A stretch of 64,000 bases of DNA, from assembly GCA_949317995.1 (NCBI GenBank), contig OX439038.1:35903113-35967112 (forward strand), given 5' to 3'. Shown here one piece after another: positions 10,501-25,100 of this stretch; position 1 is the first letter of the stretch; every line of letters starts with the position of its first letter. This DNA comes from Acholoe squamosa. Its lineage: Eukaryota > Annelida > Polychaeta > Phyllodocida > Polynoidae. The translations under genes and the position numbers were made by a program. The notes beneath the pieces were generated by a model, which was not told where the DNA came from, did no database searches, and saw only the letters and a program-made list of their open reading frames with translations.

Positions 10501-13500
10501 AAATTGGCCTTGTGATGGACTGCATGTCGATACCAACACAGATCATAGAACACTCTATGGCTCATAAAACGAGCTACTCCCTGCTCAGCTCATGATCTTA
10601 TCTCTTCATCTCAGTCATAGTCGGTATAGAATGCTCTGTATTGACTCTTTCCTTTGGTCTTACTCGTCCTACCTTAACACTGCATGTACATGTATACAAT
10701 CTATAATACATCCACTTGTTAGACATAATAAAAAAAAAGGTGTGTTTCCAGTAATCCGACCGACCCTAGCAAAACGGCTGATTTCTGATTTTTTTTGATT
10801 TTTTTTTTAGTCAGGACCATAGTAACATACCAATAGAGGTACAAAAATGGCAGACCACTTTTTGGAAAGCCAATATGCAGGTGTTCATAATACACTTTTT
10901 ATTTATTTGGCTTAGGCCATGCAGGCTTTTTTTGATAAAGAGGGACTAAACTTTTTACGCCCCCCCCCCTCAAGAGGGATCAATAATTTTCTAAGCCCCC
11001 CCCCCTTAATAAATAATGACAACTCCCTTATATACTGTCGGACGATTGTGGCCACATAATCCTCTCAGATTTGCATTGAAATTGTCTTCCTTTTGATATA
11101 TAACATGTCTGCATTGGACAGGAGGAAGAAGCCCCCCCCCCCCCCAAAAAAAAAAAAAAAAAAAAAAAAAAACCTACCGACCCTAGCATTTCACTTCATG
11201 TTATTGGAAACACACCTTTTTTTTCTTTGCCTTAGCTAGAATTATATAACCCCATTATGCATGTAGCTCCTATGGAAGCTTCTGTTTTATTGCGTCTGTC
11301 AGTTATATTATGAGGTATCCTGGTCTTTTGGTATAGGAAAGTGAAGTTTATGTAGTAACCATGTTTATGTATATCATGATAACACATGTATATGATATTT
11401 AAAGATTATGGAAGGGAGGGGGCAGCAAGAATTTAGTATACATCTTAGCGAGTGCTTCTCCATGTCATCGGTACAGTACCCCGTCTTTAACATCGGTACA
11501 GTACAATTGAAGTTTGTCACCAGACGTCAATATGTCATCTGGTTTTCTTGACTACAGGTCTGAAATTGTCAAAATGATAGTTTGTTGGGGATCTGTAATA
11601 GGTGTATAACTGTTGCCACCCTCACACAGGGTGTCGGTCTGAGACTGCTTGTTAATGTTCAAACTACCGTAATCTCCCGCGTAGAAGACGCACTGTGCGT
11701 ATAAGACGCACCCCAAACTTAGCAAATGCAATTTCGCGTATAAGACGCACATTTTAAGGCTCAAGTTTGTAAATTCAGTACATTTCTATAGTAAAAGTAC
11801 CCCTCGTATAAGACGCACCCGCAATTTCAGTACATCCTATAAGACTTCGCAGCATTTTGTTTGGCGTAGAGGACGCGTCTTATACCCGGGAGATTACGGT
11901 ATTACAAAACATAGTAGGAATGACTGCCAGTTACCTACAAAAGAATTTTTTTTTTTTTAAAGTTAGATTAACAAAGGCGATTAGAAAAAGGAAATAGAAA
12001 AAAAAAATGTATATAAATGACAGATTTAAGTCTGTAGGCCAGAGGAGATTACTGACATACAAATACAAGAAATTATATCATGGTAAATACAAGAAATTAT
12101 ATCATGGTTAATCAATGAACCATAGCTAATCTACAAGTCCAAATGGGAAGTTCCACTGAATCAGGCATTGTTCATATAATTATTTTTGTCACATGTATAT
12201 CTCTCCCCTCAACAGATTGACAAGCATGTACCCATGCACCTTCGACGTAAGATGCGGCAAGAAAAGCAGAAACCAGGTACATTTGAGATGATGCCACCAA
12301 CAGGGATGCTCATGCCTGGCCAGCGTCAGAATGTTCAGGTCAAGTTTATGCCAACAGAGGAGCGGTTCTATGACCATCGCATTGCCATTCGCTTGTCGCA
12401 AAGCAGTCAGCGTATTATGCTGCTCTGTCGTGGCCAGGGTCAGGAACCACATCTGGACTTTGATCGTAACCTCGTAGAGTTCGGGCCCATCTTACCACAC
12501 AGTGCTGGAGATGAGCAAGATATTGTGATCCAAAACCCATGTGCATTCCCGATAGAGTTCTACAACCTGGAGTTTGACAAAGTATACTTAGAGGAGGAAA
12601 AGGTAAATTATATTCACATATAGTGTCATATTGTATGTGTGCATGTGAAAAGTGATGGTAGATTGTAACTGTTGATATTCCACCCATAATTTTTTTCTGG
12701 GGACTGAATCAAGATGAAAGGTCTGTGACTAATCGATTCAGTCCCTAAATATCTCTCCAATCGAAATTCCATCACATGACACGCCAAATTGATTTCTGCT
12801 ACCCTCGTACCATAATGTTTAGTATATTTTCAGCCAAGAATGCATAATGCCTCATTTATACTGTACATAGTTTATTTCCTTGGTATATGTATTATTTCAC
12901 CATGATGAAATTTCGCAGTGGAAACTGTAAAAAACTCAAACTCATCCTCTTCTAACAGATTCTCCGTTTGATGAAGGGGTACGATGAATATAACACAATT
13001 CTACTGCCACCTAGAGCACCTGCAGAGAAGCTCCCAACAGAATTGACTGAATTCTATGAAGGTAATATAGAGGCACAGTTTCTAATAAAATTTATCCAGT
13101 ATTTCACATCCAAATACAGGCCTTGGGATCCACAGAATCTAAAACGACCATGCATTTTCACCAAAAATAAGGCAATAATTATACAACCTCATTCGTTAAG
13201 TAGTACCTGTTAGATGAAAAGAGAACATATTCCATATTGAAATATTTTATGAAAAATAGTTTGTTTTAATGTCATGGAGCATGTAGGGACTAGATGTACC
13301 ATAGGTACCTCATTTAGAACACAGCTTATACCCGGTAATGCATATAAACAGTGCATTTGAGGTGGGATATTTTTCAAGGACCGCTTTCATCCTTATAGAA
13401 CAAATGAAGAAGTTTGAAGAAGCTGAACGAGCAAGAAGAGAGGCAGAGGAGGCTGCTGAGACAGCAAGGCGAGAGGCAGAGGAGAGAGAGGGTATTTTAC

Positions 13501-16500
13501 TTATTGCAAGCTGCTATACATAGTGTATTTGGCATTGTTGCTAGCCATTCTACAAGGCATATAGTTAAATAGAATAGTTTGGCATATTCATCCTTTTTAT
13601 TCAATCGACAGCTATAGCTCGATGCAGCAAGTTGGGAACCTGAGTGTTTTCCAGTTTTGGAGGCAGCTCTGCATGTAAAATGCCTTCATTCAAGGGACAT
13701 TTTTGTATATGCAGCAGAAGACAAGTCTTGTGTATGATTCTCTCTCAAAAATCATAACAAAATATGAAAATAGAATTATTTGCTATGCATTATTCCCTCA
13801 TAATACATGTCAGACTAGACAAAATGCCCTCCATAGGTCCCATATGGGCTGGAAAAGCACCATGCTCATAAATGCCTTCATCATTTTCAAGATAAGAATA
13901 TCTGAAGACCTGAACAATGTGAACAGGTCCATGGTGCAAAACCCTTTTGTTTCTATTAAATTCCATCATCAATTGTTGTTTTGACCTGATGACCCATTGA
14001 AAACCATATTGAAATGCTATTAGAACCCCATATTAGGCATGTTAGGCCTATTATAATGCACTATTGAGCTGCAAATAGCAACAAAAGCGTTGTCGGCACC
14101 AAAGACTAGAATCATAAGATGGGGCTAATTCTTCTCACACTTATTGTATCACTTAGATATTTCCCATGCCTTTAAAGATGATCAAGTAGACCATAAAAAT
14201 GGATAATTCTGGTATCAGTGTGTGATCATGCATCCATATATGGTGATATATGTGGTCCCACATCAAAAACCAAGCAGAAATTTTGCTGAAAATCACAGTT
14301 TTTGCAAACCAACAAAAATCACATGTCTCCCATAGTGTAATAAGCCACCCTAGAGGTAGAGAAAAAAAGCATACTCATTTATAAACTTGATGGGTCAGTA
14401 TTATGCACTATCTTTCAAAAACTGATGATTAGAATATTTTTTCACAAAATATATAGGGCCAAACTTTGAAAAACAGCAATTTTTTCAAACTAATGATTTT
14501 TAAATTTATAATTTGTACTTCAGTGGTAAACTGTGCACTATATTATTGTAATACCATCTACCCTGGCCTGAAAGCAATGAGTTTCATCTTTCATTTGCTG
14601 CAAATATTGTGTAAATCGGATAATTTTTGGCTAAACCACAGCATTTCTTAGCGAAAATTCAGGAAAAACTAAGTTTTAGGTTCCCAACTTGCTGCATCGA
14701 GCTATAACATAAAGAAAGCATCATAATCGCCCTGCTTTGACAAGGGCTAACATTCAATTGATTACAATTTTTTCCCGTGATCTTCGTCTGCTCTATGCAA
14801 AGAGATGGCCCTCAGTATTTGCACGATGTTTTTTAAGGAATCTTTTGAGATCATGTTCAGTTCTGTATAAAAACGGGTGGGTCTTCACATTGCCACTGAC
14901 CTTTTATTAAAGCCGAAGCTGCAGAAGGATCCGAGGCAGGTCCTAAGGAAGGCTCAGAGGACATCGGGGGTGAGGGTACAGTACCCACTGTGCAGGCACC
15001 CTCACGCACCAACACAGTAGACGGTGCTGCGCCTCCACCCCTACCCGTCACTGATGGTGAATCTAAGGAGGAAAAGGATTATGAGGAAGGTTGGTATCAG
15101 AAGTTCTTTGATGTTTGGTGTGTTGGGTGGATTTAATTTAGCATCTATTTGTATTTCGTTAGTCTTAGTGAAAGTGCACCAAATTGAATTTCTGATTGTT
15201 CTTGTATTTAATAGAGTTACTGTTCTTTCAGAAAAACTCAAAGACACAGGTAGCTCTGTTGGCGTCGGAGAGCTGGAGATAACCCCTGTGTCAGCAGCCA
15301 TTGCCCGTCATCTTGGCATTGACTTGTCTCCTGAAGGAAAGGCAGCTCGTAATCGGCGTGGCATTGCCCTCATCGTTCATGGAGCTCCCATGTCAGGTAC
15401 GCTAATGAAAATTTCTACGGGTTTGTCTTTGAAAATGTGACGTTTCAAGAATAATCTTAAATATTGAGTCAGGGATGTAAGTCTTCAGGTTTTATCAGGA
15501 TTTCCTGATTTCTGAAAAATTTGAATGACATTTATTTTCCTTATAGGGGCTGTGTACAAATGACGTCATGCAGGAGGGGGGGAGGGGGGGTCCCACTTGC
15601 CATGACCAAGCATGACAAGGGGGGGAGGGGGGGTCATGGGCTGCATGACATCATGTCATCAAGAAATCACAATATGCTTTGGTTTTGGCAAGAACAAAAA
15701 CGTTTGTAAAAAGATTTTTAAAGGTAGGGAAGTTTAATGCATTCATCTGACATAAATTTATTACCTATAGGCCTTACATGCATGCATTCCTCAGACATCT
15801 CACTCAATGAGTGTCACTGCCATCAATGTCAGTGTAAAATCAAGGTGATGTCCAGACCACTATAAGGGAGCACTACTACTCTATCCTACCTATACCAATT
15901 TAACCCTTTTTGAAAAGGGCCACTGCTGCCCTCAGGATCTAAAATGATGCATCTAAAATACCCCTGAACTGCTCGTTGCCTCAGGGCAGCATCCATAATA
16001 ATCCACAGGCTTCTTTTTGAAAAGGTGTGATATCCCCCCCCCCCCCTCCTTGAGGTGTCAAAATTATTTTGCTCCTCCCCCAATCCACCCCCTCCCGGAG
16101 TCCCACTGTTGATAAGTAACGAACACTCCCCTGGAGCTCTCCACCACCCTGTTGCTATTTTCACTGAGGGGATGCTTGGGGAGATGTAAATGGGACCTCC
16201 CCCCAAACTTACTCTCCACATCTTTGTCTGAATGGAACTCTATCGGACTCAACTTATTTGCAGATTCTAGAGTAAAATGCTGAGGTGACTCAATTGCTTT
16301 ATAAGATCACAAATTGGAACTATGATTGCAATCGATGGTCTCATGAGAATTTGTGATGCTTTCTGAGTTTTTTTTCTATTAGGCCACTCACTAAATTCAG
16401 AGTGTTCTCCCTGAAACCTATTTCTAGTACACTTGTATATGCTTCAAGTTACAGAATAAATCAATACATTCAATATATCAATACATTCAAGCTCTTGAAC

Positions 16501-19500
16501 TATATGATCCTTAATAATAACTTGATTTTCTCTTCGCTGACAAGTGTACAACTTTCACTGTAAAGAAGGCAGACTATTAACTGTATTGGACTATTGATCT
16601 AGACAGTTTCTAAGCCCTTTTGTTACAGGAAATACTTGTGTATGATCACTACCATAGTACTTCGTGTATAACTATAAGGCACTGAAATAGCACATCCTGC
16701 GTATAGGGACCCATACATTATATAAGCTGACAGTGTTTGGCATGTTTCTCTGTTCATTTGTTGATCAGTACTAGTTCTTTTTTCACTTTGCATGCATGTT
16801 ATCCTTTATTGCCAATTTACACCCACTATATGTCCCTTTGAACCATTTTAATTTGTTTATAGCCTATAGGCCTTCACTATTCATGCACTTTGGGGGGGGG
16901 GGGGGTATCTCTCTGCATGACGTCATGCTGAGGGGGGGTCAAGTGTTGTATGACGAAACATGACAAGGGGGGAGGGGGGGTCAAAAATGGCCCAAAAATG
17001 CATGACGTCATTTGTACACAGCCCCATACGAGTGATAAGGAGGGCTGTATGGACAAAAATAGAAGGCCTTTATATCAAGTAAATGTATGGTTTCCAGATT
17101 TTTACCCATTCCTGACTTACAACCCTGATGAGTTTTCTTCCTATCTAATATATGCAATTACATTTTTGATAGGCAAAACCAGCACAGCAGTCAGCCTGGC
17201 CAAACACTACAATGCTGCATTGCTGACTGTTGATGGTATCATTTTGGAGGCAATCTCCAATGGCAACACTCCTGCAGGGCTGCGTGCAAGAGAGATGTGT
17301 GCAGAGACCGCCCGTCGCCGGGCTGAGGAGCGCATGGCAGAAGGTGGAGAGGAGACTGGGAAACCAGCAGGTGGTGGGCTTAGTGTGGAGGCTGTCACTG
17401 CACACACTGCTGGACAAGGTATGACCCCTGCAATATTTTACGTCATTATGGTCATGGACAAGATGTGATACAACTGACTCCTTCAGGTTCAGAGTTTCTA
17501 GAGATATATTCAAGTAAATGATGAATGTTTTTCCTATTCCATTGGAAAGAGTGGTCAGTCAGTATTGTACCTTGTTCATCATGTACATAGACGTCCATAC
17601 TTAAGCTGCTATTGTGAATAAAACCGTGAGTAAGGGTACATGCTTCACCACTGAGAGATGCCAATAAATGCTGCTCCTATTGTAACTATTAGAAATGCAT
17701 ATTTTGATGTAAAACACATGAAATGTATAATGAATGTACAAATTGTAACTTCTGAGCGCTTTAGATATCCTTGATAATCCTTAATCCGATCTAGGTGTTC
17801 TTTCATATACTAGAACAGCGTTGTTTGGCATCTCTCACAACGTCCTACATGAAACTCTAACATAATGCAACAGCTTGGCCATCAAATGCATTTTGATTAG
17901 ATCACTAAAGTAGACTAAAAGATATCATTGTTGTTTTAATTCACACTAGTCAGAAGACTGCTTTTCATATATTTGAAAGTGAATAGTTCTTCAGCTTAGA
18001 TAGAGTTGTAAAACCCTGCGTGTGAGCCACACCTAGTAAGTAGAAGCTACAGTCCTAACCTTGCAAAAACAAACTCTAAAAGCTGGCATAATACCTGTTT
18101 TCATCGACACAATTTCAAAATGATGTCCAAGTCTTCGTGCTGTGAAGAAATTTTCAAATGAACAAGCTCCGGGTTCTTCAGGACACACAGGGCCCCTTGC
18201 CCCTAAATGGGTTGAATAAAACCTTGTATAAAACGCCCCAAACTAGTAGTGAGCCACCCTCTTATCTCCCTCCCCTAGCCTGCATCTGAGTTTGACTTTA
18301 AGACGAGGCTTATATATGGGGTTTTACAATAGTTCTTATTAATACATTCATGAAAAGCAAATGTAATCTGTTGCATTATGTTACTTGTGTACAGTATAGT
18401 CATGTGTTGATGTTAGCGTGAACATGGACTCTTATACTAAGCATACATGCTCATAGGATGCAGACTCGTTGTTATGCCACACCAAATAATAAACAAAACA
18501 ACGAAAGGCCCACACCTCTTTTTCAGAAACGCAGATTTTATTTAATTCATTCGTTGTTTCTTTTTTCTTTTTGTAAAAAATATTCTATGGATTGTCGACA
18601 TCATTTTCTGAAAATGAGGATTTTCCAATCAGAGTTTTAGTTAGGAACTAATGCACAAGAAACTTGTTGCCAGCACATCTTGATGGTCCAAAATCTAAAA
18701 GGGAGAAAAACAACAAAACAAAAGAAACAATTTGGTGTGGCCTTAGTATCAACATGTTTGCTTAGTATATAGAGGTAATCTGAAATGTATTTGGAATATG
18801 TGATACACAACACCCTCATCAGCCAACAGCTGCCAGCCTGCACCTAATCATGCTCTTCATCCCCAGGTTATTACATCCTCCAAACACTACCCCTGTGTTC
18901 CAAATCCAACAGCCCGGCGTTCTATACAATTCACGTGTCTTTGGTTTTGGTAGGACTTCCATCAGTTCTAGATTAAATTTTTCCCAAGTTAAACTTAATT
19001 AATTATGAAATCCCCTTGTGTTTGAAACTATAAAATCATAATTCAGCCATGCACTTCTTAACTAGCCTGTGGAATTCATTCTTATCATACGAAAATAGAT
19101 AAATGTTGAGGGGGAGGAGTACAGGATCTATATTGCCATGGTATAAAGACATCTATGAAATATTATGGGACTAAGCCTTAAACATAGTACATTACAATTA
19201 GAGAAATTGTACTGTACTACATGTATATATCCACAGTGATATATCTGAGAATGGTTACACCTCCCTTGTATCCTGTAATCCAACATAAGTGTGTGCACTT
19301 TTTTTTTTATTTCCCAACCAGTATTTACCAGTTTGGCACAGATTGAGGCTTCTGATTCATTACATTTGCAACAAGGCCATGTTGCTTTTTTTTTCTTAGC
19401 TGGTGGAATTGTCACTTCTTCAGTGGTTTTAACAATCACGATTACAAAGCTCTATGTTCAATACTCCTTTCTATACAATAGATTCGAGCCACAGTCTTCC

Positions 19501-22164
19501 CCCTTTCACAAGGTCTAGTGTCCTTTTCCGATCAGCTCTGAACCACTTGAGAGAAAAAAAGTCTAAATTCTTGCTTAAATAGTCTCGTGCTTCCAGGATC
19601 AGGATGGTCGACTGTGAGGGGTAAACCCAGTTTATGAAAAATCTATGAAGTTCTACTGTCTGATTTGTCTTCACAAAATGCTGGTTTGAAATGACATGAT
19701 CTCCCATCCATCTGTCCACTGCTCCACATCCCAGTCCATATCTATACGTTCCTTAAATCTATTCTTTATGAAGATAGACAATGGTTATTGTGATAAGGAT
19801 TTCCCTGTGTAGAAGTGTGAATTATTTATCCAGTATCATGGAAGTACAAAATGCACCTGAAGTGGTAGGTTGCACCAAAGTCATGATAAACATCATCAGT
19901 CCGCTATTTCAAGACACAACAAGATACCAAGACCAAACACACTGATATCTTGTTCAGCTTTTTAGATCTCACCAGGTCTTTAATCCAACTGTTATATCAA
20001 AATGATGCATACTACATACAACCTGACATTAATAGAAGTAAACATAATCAAAGTCAGAAAACCAAATCCGTTAGTCTTGAACTAGAGGATTGATGATATA
20101 GGGTATAGTTGGTATAGTCAATTTATTGTCTCCTACTAACCTAGAACTAATATAAGTACAACGTTGTCAATAATTATGCTGATACCCTGTATCTCATGTA
20201 AGTGTTGCGGTGAGCTCTTGCGAAAAGAGGGGCTTCATTCAAATGATGAAATAACAGAACAGCCTGCTTGGAATCCCCCCACCCTATTAAACTGAGGTAT
20301 TGTTAAATCAAATAGAACATATGTTACCGTTCTGGTATTTGGTGAAGGAAATCACTCACAAACAACCTTATTGGTTTTGTTCGTATTTCTTATTTTGTTC
20401 TCTAAAACTTTCACATTTTGTTCTTTTTAGTCTGTTGGGATTTGGTCATTTTACTTTAATGTAACAAATTTCTTCAGTGGATAACATAATTTGGTTGATC
20501 AAATGAGATATCTACACATACAAAAAAAAAAAAAGACTGACACGCAGATACCCATTTTTATACCCTTTGTAATAGACTGTTTATTCCCGCAAAAGACTCC
20601 AATTTCGCAATGCACATGTGAACACCAATTTAAATAAAATAGTTTTGTTTGTTTTCCATATGGAGAGTTCAAGCCACTGCTTTTGAATATCTGAGACAAG
20701 TTTTCCTCAGAGTCTATAAGGGTTTTTCTTCATTGCGGTGTCTTTAAATCATTGAATCATTGTTGAATAGGTGTTTTTTTCTACTTCACAATACCATATT
20801 AAATTTCTTTGTACTGCTGACTCACCTGTATGATTGCATAACAGTCCTAATTTACTAACTCCCCAGAATTGCTCATTTAAACACAAGGGTCTCAGAAAGG
20901 CTTATTTAATTGCAGGGATAGAAAAACAAAAAGGGAAAAAGGCTATAATATAAAATCTCAAAAGATGGCAGGTCATATTTCAGCATGGTGACCGCCAGTT
21001 AGTTGGAATCTGTAAGCGCAGCATTTTTAAATGGGAAATTGCCAGCTAGGCAGTTATGGTTTATCACATCTTTACTTTGATTAATCCTACTGTATCTGAC
21101 CGGTATCATTTAGCCACAGAGTGATATTTTACAACTGGCTTTATTAATCTGGTGTTCTGGTGGTACTAACAACATACTGACCAAGAAAATAGTTTTCTAT
21201 AATAAATACAGTAGAATTCAAAATGTAGACAAAAGAGGAAAATGCACCATCCAAAGAAAACATAAACACAAGAAGGGGTTAATTCTTCTTTAATGCTAAT
21301 ATCTGTCAATATGTAAACAGGCTGGAAATTGTTACATTCATTTTCTACTCACACCTTGTTTATAATTTGTCCAAATAGAAAAATTAACAACACATTAACC
21401 TAAGTACATCCTTAAGGTTGGTCGCTACTCTTAATGAAAGAAAACAGAATTTCTTTATTTTTGTTTTGTTTCAGAGTTCCTTAAATCATATAGAATTAAT
21501 ATCTGAAAAGAAAAAATGGGGTATCAGAAACTACTTTTTAAAATATAGAATTTTGAAAAAAAAAGTATCTCAATTTTTTTCACTAAAATGAGAAAAAAAT
21601 ATGAAAACTTCATATCAAACGTCAATCACAGAAATATTAACCTTGCATAGAAAGCCTATCTTAAGAAACCTGAGTTAACAATTTGGCACAATCTTATAAC
21701 ACCTTTGCCTAAAACAGTGTTGAAGGGAAACAGAATTTGTTATACTTTCTGAGAAAGTACCTCACTTAAATACCTTTCTTGAGAAAATAATTTTGACATA
21801 TGGTCCTGCACATTATTTCAGGGTTTTAGACTCATGAAACAAAAAAGTACTCCAAAAATAAATAAAATTTCATATTGGGAGCATTTCATGATGGGTAAAA
21901 TGGCAGCATCCATAATGATTTCTAGCTATGTATACCATTGCTCATTCTGAGCAACACAATCACTTCTACAGTTTTGTTTAGATGATTTATGAATTGTAAT
22001 CATAAGGCCTTTTTTATTACTTGGATTACAGATCCCCTGCTGAGCCTTGGCATATTCAATTTCTTTTCCTTTTGAAAAAAAAAAGTTCCAGAAGATCAGA
22101 AAGGTATTATTGACAAAACAAACTCAATACTAGGAGGACGGCTGTCGTGCCTCCACACCTCTAC

Positions 22165-22195
<31 letters not shown>

Positions 22196-25100
22196 AACCT
22201 TTCTCCCAAAGTCCTTAACATAATTCCTAAAATGTACATTCGAAGGACTATGATGACTTCAGTTCTTTGTTTTTTGTTGGGTTTTTTGAGTCCAAGATCC
22301 CGTAATCCAAGTTATCAGAATAACATGGTCTAAGCTATAACAAAGTCAGAAATAGCTGAAATAAATCATTTTCATCCAAATGCCCCACAATTTACTAATA
22401 TAGCTACATGCCCACCAAAATGGTGTTATTCTAACACATAAACCTATATATGCCCAGAGACCCGCTCAGTGGGTTTGTTTTCAACACAAAGCGGCCAACC
22501 TTAAAGAATGTCATATCAGAACTTCAGGTTAAAGAAAGGAATGTGAGCCTTGCTTTTAAACATATCTTTATTTTTGACTTTCTCAATTTGGAGAGGAAAA
22601 CATATTACCCTTAACGTATACCCAGGAAATAATTCCCCACAGGTGTTCGTATTTCATATTTGTATTGATAGCATCACTTTGTTATAAAGAGCACACTGCG
22701 CTAACCTGGACCTTTGCTGTCACAATGTTCTTAGTTTCTTTAGGTGGACTAGCTATGGCACAGTCTGTAGCTCAGAGCATGGTGTCCAACCGTAAAACGA
22801 GCACCATCTCCGACATGAAGAGTAAAACGGAAAAGCATCATGGCAGTAATGTGGGGGGTAAAACAGGCACGACTGCCCCTAGCGGAGAGGCTGGAAGCAT
22901 GGTATGTAGCCCTGTTGACATGTTTTACTATGCAAATTAATGATTACAGCAGATTTTAAGGAAGTTAATATTTCAAACTCATACACAATGGCTCAATCTT
23001 GATGAATTAATTGGTCCCAAAATGACAACTTAAAACTGACTTTGACTTTCTTACATTGACTTGATACACTGTTCGACATAATTGACTTTTTTTCATTTCG
23101 GACTAATTTTGACACCTATAACTCACCTCAAATTGTGGTGGAAAGACAGTAATTCAGAATTTCTGAATACATAAATCTATAAACTATGTCTTCTTTGTAT
23201 TATCCTGTAGGACAAAGCAGAGGTAGCAACCATATTGCACTTCTAGTTTTCAACTAGACAAGCAAAAAATTTAATGGAGCACGTATGGATTATTTGCAGT
23301 GCGATTTAACATCTATTCATCAAAGGTTGATTCTATTCAAAAATAAATCTAAACCATTTAATGAATGGCACAGTGTTTCGATCATTAGACCAATATCTAG
23401 AACTACACAGTTTCGGGAATCATTCTTTTATGATCCCTCATCATGATAATTCAGTGGTAGACTGTTGCATAATGTCAAATGATCTATATAATGTATGCTA
23501 ACTCGCTAAGGATCACCGATTTGGTTTCAAATATGATGTTACAGCATCTATGGCATACCTTTGCTTGATTCGTGTCCAAAAGTTATTATGGACACAATTC
23601 ACGCTCTTATATATGTATGATGGATAAAGCCTGTAGAGTCATATTTCTAGCTGCTTTATTTACGATCGAGTGATGTATCCTAGACTGCATGGTATGGGCA
23701 AGTAAACAAGAATGTTCAAAAGTAAATATATGAAAGTGCAAAAAAGAGATATTGGTTTAAGATGTTTCTGAACTGCTCATGTGTGATGTTATGCAACAGT
23801 TGGCTTGAACAAACCTATCTCATATCTTGATGTACATAAAGCACATATCAAGGTGTTTGTGTTATCACATGGCATGCAGCTGCATGCACAGCTTTACTGA
23901 CAGATGTTGCTGATGGCACCTGTGGTCCTCTACTTATGTACTGAATGTTTGCCTTGCTCTGTTCACTCACCACAGGACCCAGTCAGTCATAGCATGGTGT
24001 CAGGAGAAAGTTCATTGCCAGTTCCACAGCGTGCCACAAAGTCAAAGCACGGTGCAAGCCAGGTCATTGTTCTAAAAAGATAATACAAAAAAAGCCACTC
24101 TCATAGTTATCCTTTGGTTGTAGTGGTCCAGCTGTCAGTCTTATCTCCCCTAAACCCCTGTATGCAAGCTAGTAGTTCTTTTGGGTCTACTCATTGTAAC
24201 AACTATATTTCTGTTTGCTCTTAACTGCACATTACTACCCTACATGATTTCTAACCTTTTTAAAACTGCTGGTTTGGGAAAATGGTCATCCGAAAGAGAG
24301 GTAAACACTATCTGTGAACTGTGTAGATTGATGGGCCCGATCACGCTGGTCGTGGTTTCCAGAACATTTGTTGTAGGATCTATTGTGGAAATGTACAGCA
24401 ATTGTTTTCAAATCTAAGACAGGTCTCACCAGGGCCACAACAAAAGAGTTGTTGCACGGACTTTCAGGTCCATGGTTGTTGTAAAAAAAAAAAAAAAAGA
24501 ATTCATGGCCAGCTGTGACTGGGCCTTACGGTAAGTCTAATCCTTGGTGTCATTTTTGACCATTGGTATACAGAAGGTATACAGGGTATGCAGAAGGTTA
24601 GTTGTTACAGTGTTAGACAAAGCCACCTTCATCTAATGCTATTTTTTCCTACCCTATTCCAAATGTGTGCTAAACATTGATACCCTCATGCTTTCATCCC
24701 TTGACAGATGACGATGGTGGGCTTGGACTTTTTATTTGGATTGGTTTTATTTCTGTATCATTTATTGGTTTTCAGTTCACATTTTGTATGAGGTTGAATT
24801 CATGTTAAATTTGCACTTTATGATGGAGGACACGAACTACATTTTAACCATCTTCCCAACAATTATTGAACATATGTATCATAGTCCCCAAACCTCTTGT
24901 CACTAAAGTAGAGTTTAATGTTCTGTAGAACTATAGCGAGATCACTTATTTGATACTGCTCATTATTTTCTCACTATTTACTGAAAGAGAGGTGTATACA
25001 CGATCTAAATAGTGAAAGACTTTTCATAGTCTTTGACATGGTTATCAATTCATTCATTCCTATGTGAAAAGTGTTAATAGAAAGAAGTGACTTTGAGAGA

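Larger units (their letters stand above)
8584..12215 (+). other. HYDIN intron 3, repeat-rich
   Basis: This 3.6-kb intron has no recognisable exon. It holds two small foldback elements, two tRNA-derived pieces, a short palindrome cluster, a 490-bp TIR element and a TA-flanked foldback MITE, listed separately. A stretch near 8896-8960 is shared with 39859-39920. Confidence 0.8.

Noticed and set aside
24181-24417. 78-codon frame with a hydrophobic start as a small membrane protein
   Set aside because: It begins at TTG within a HYDIN intron with no promoter or homology.
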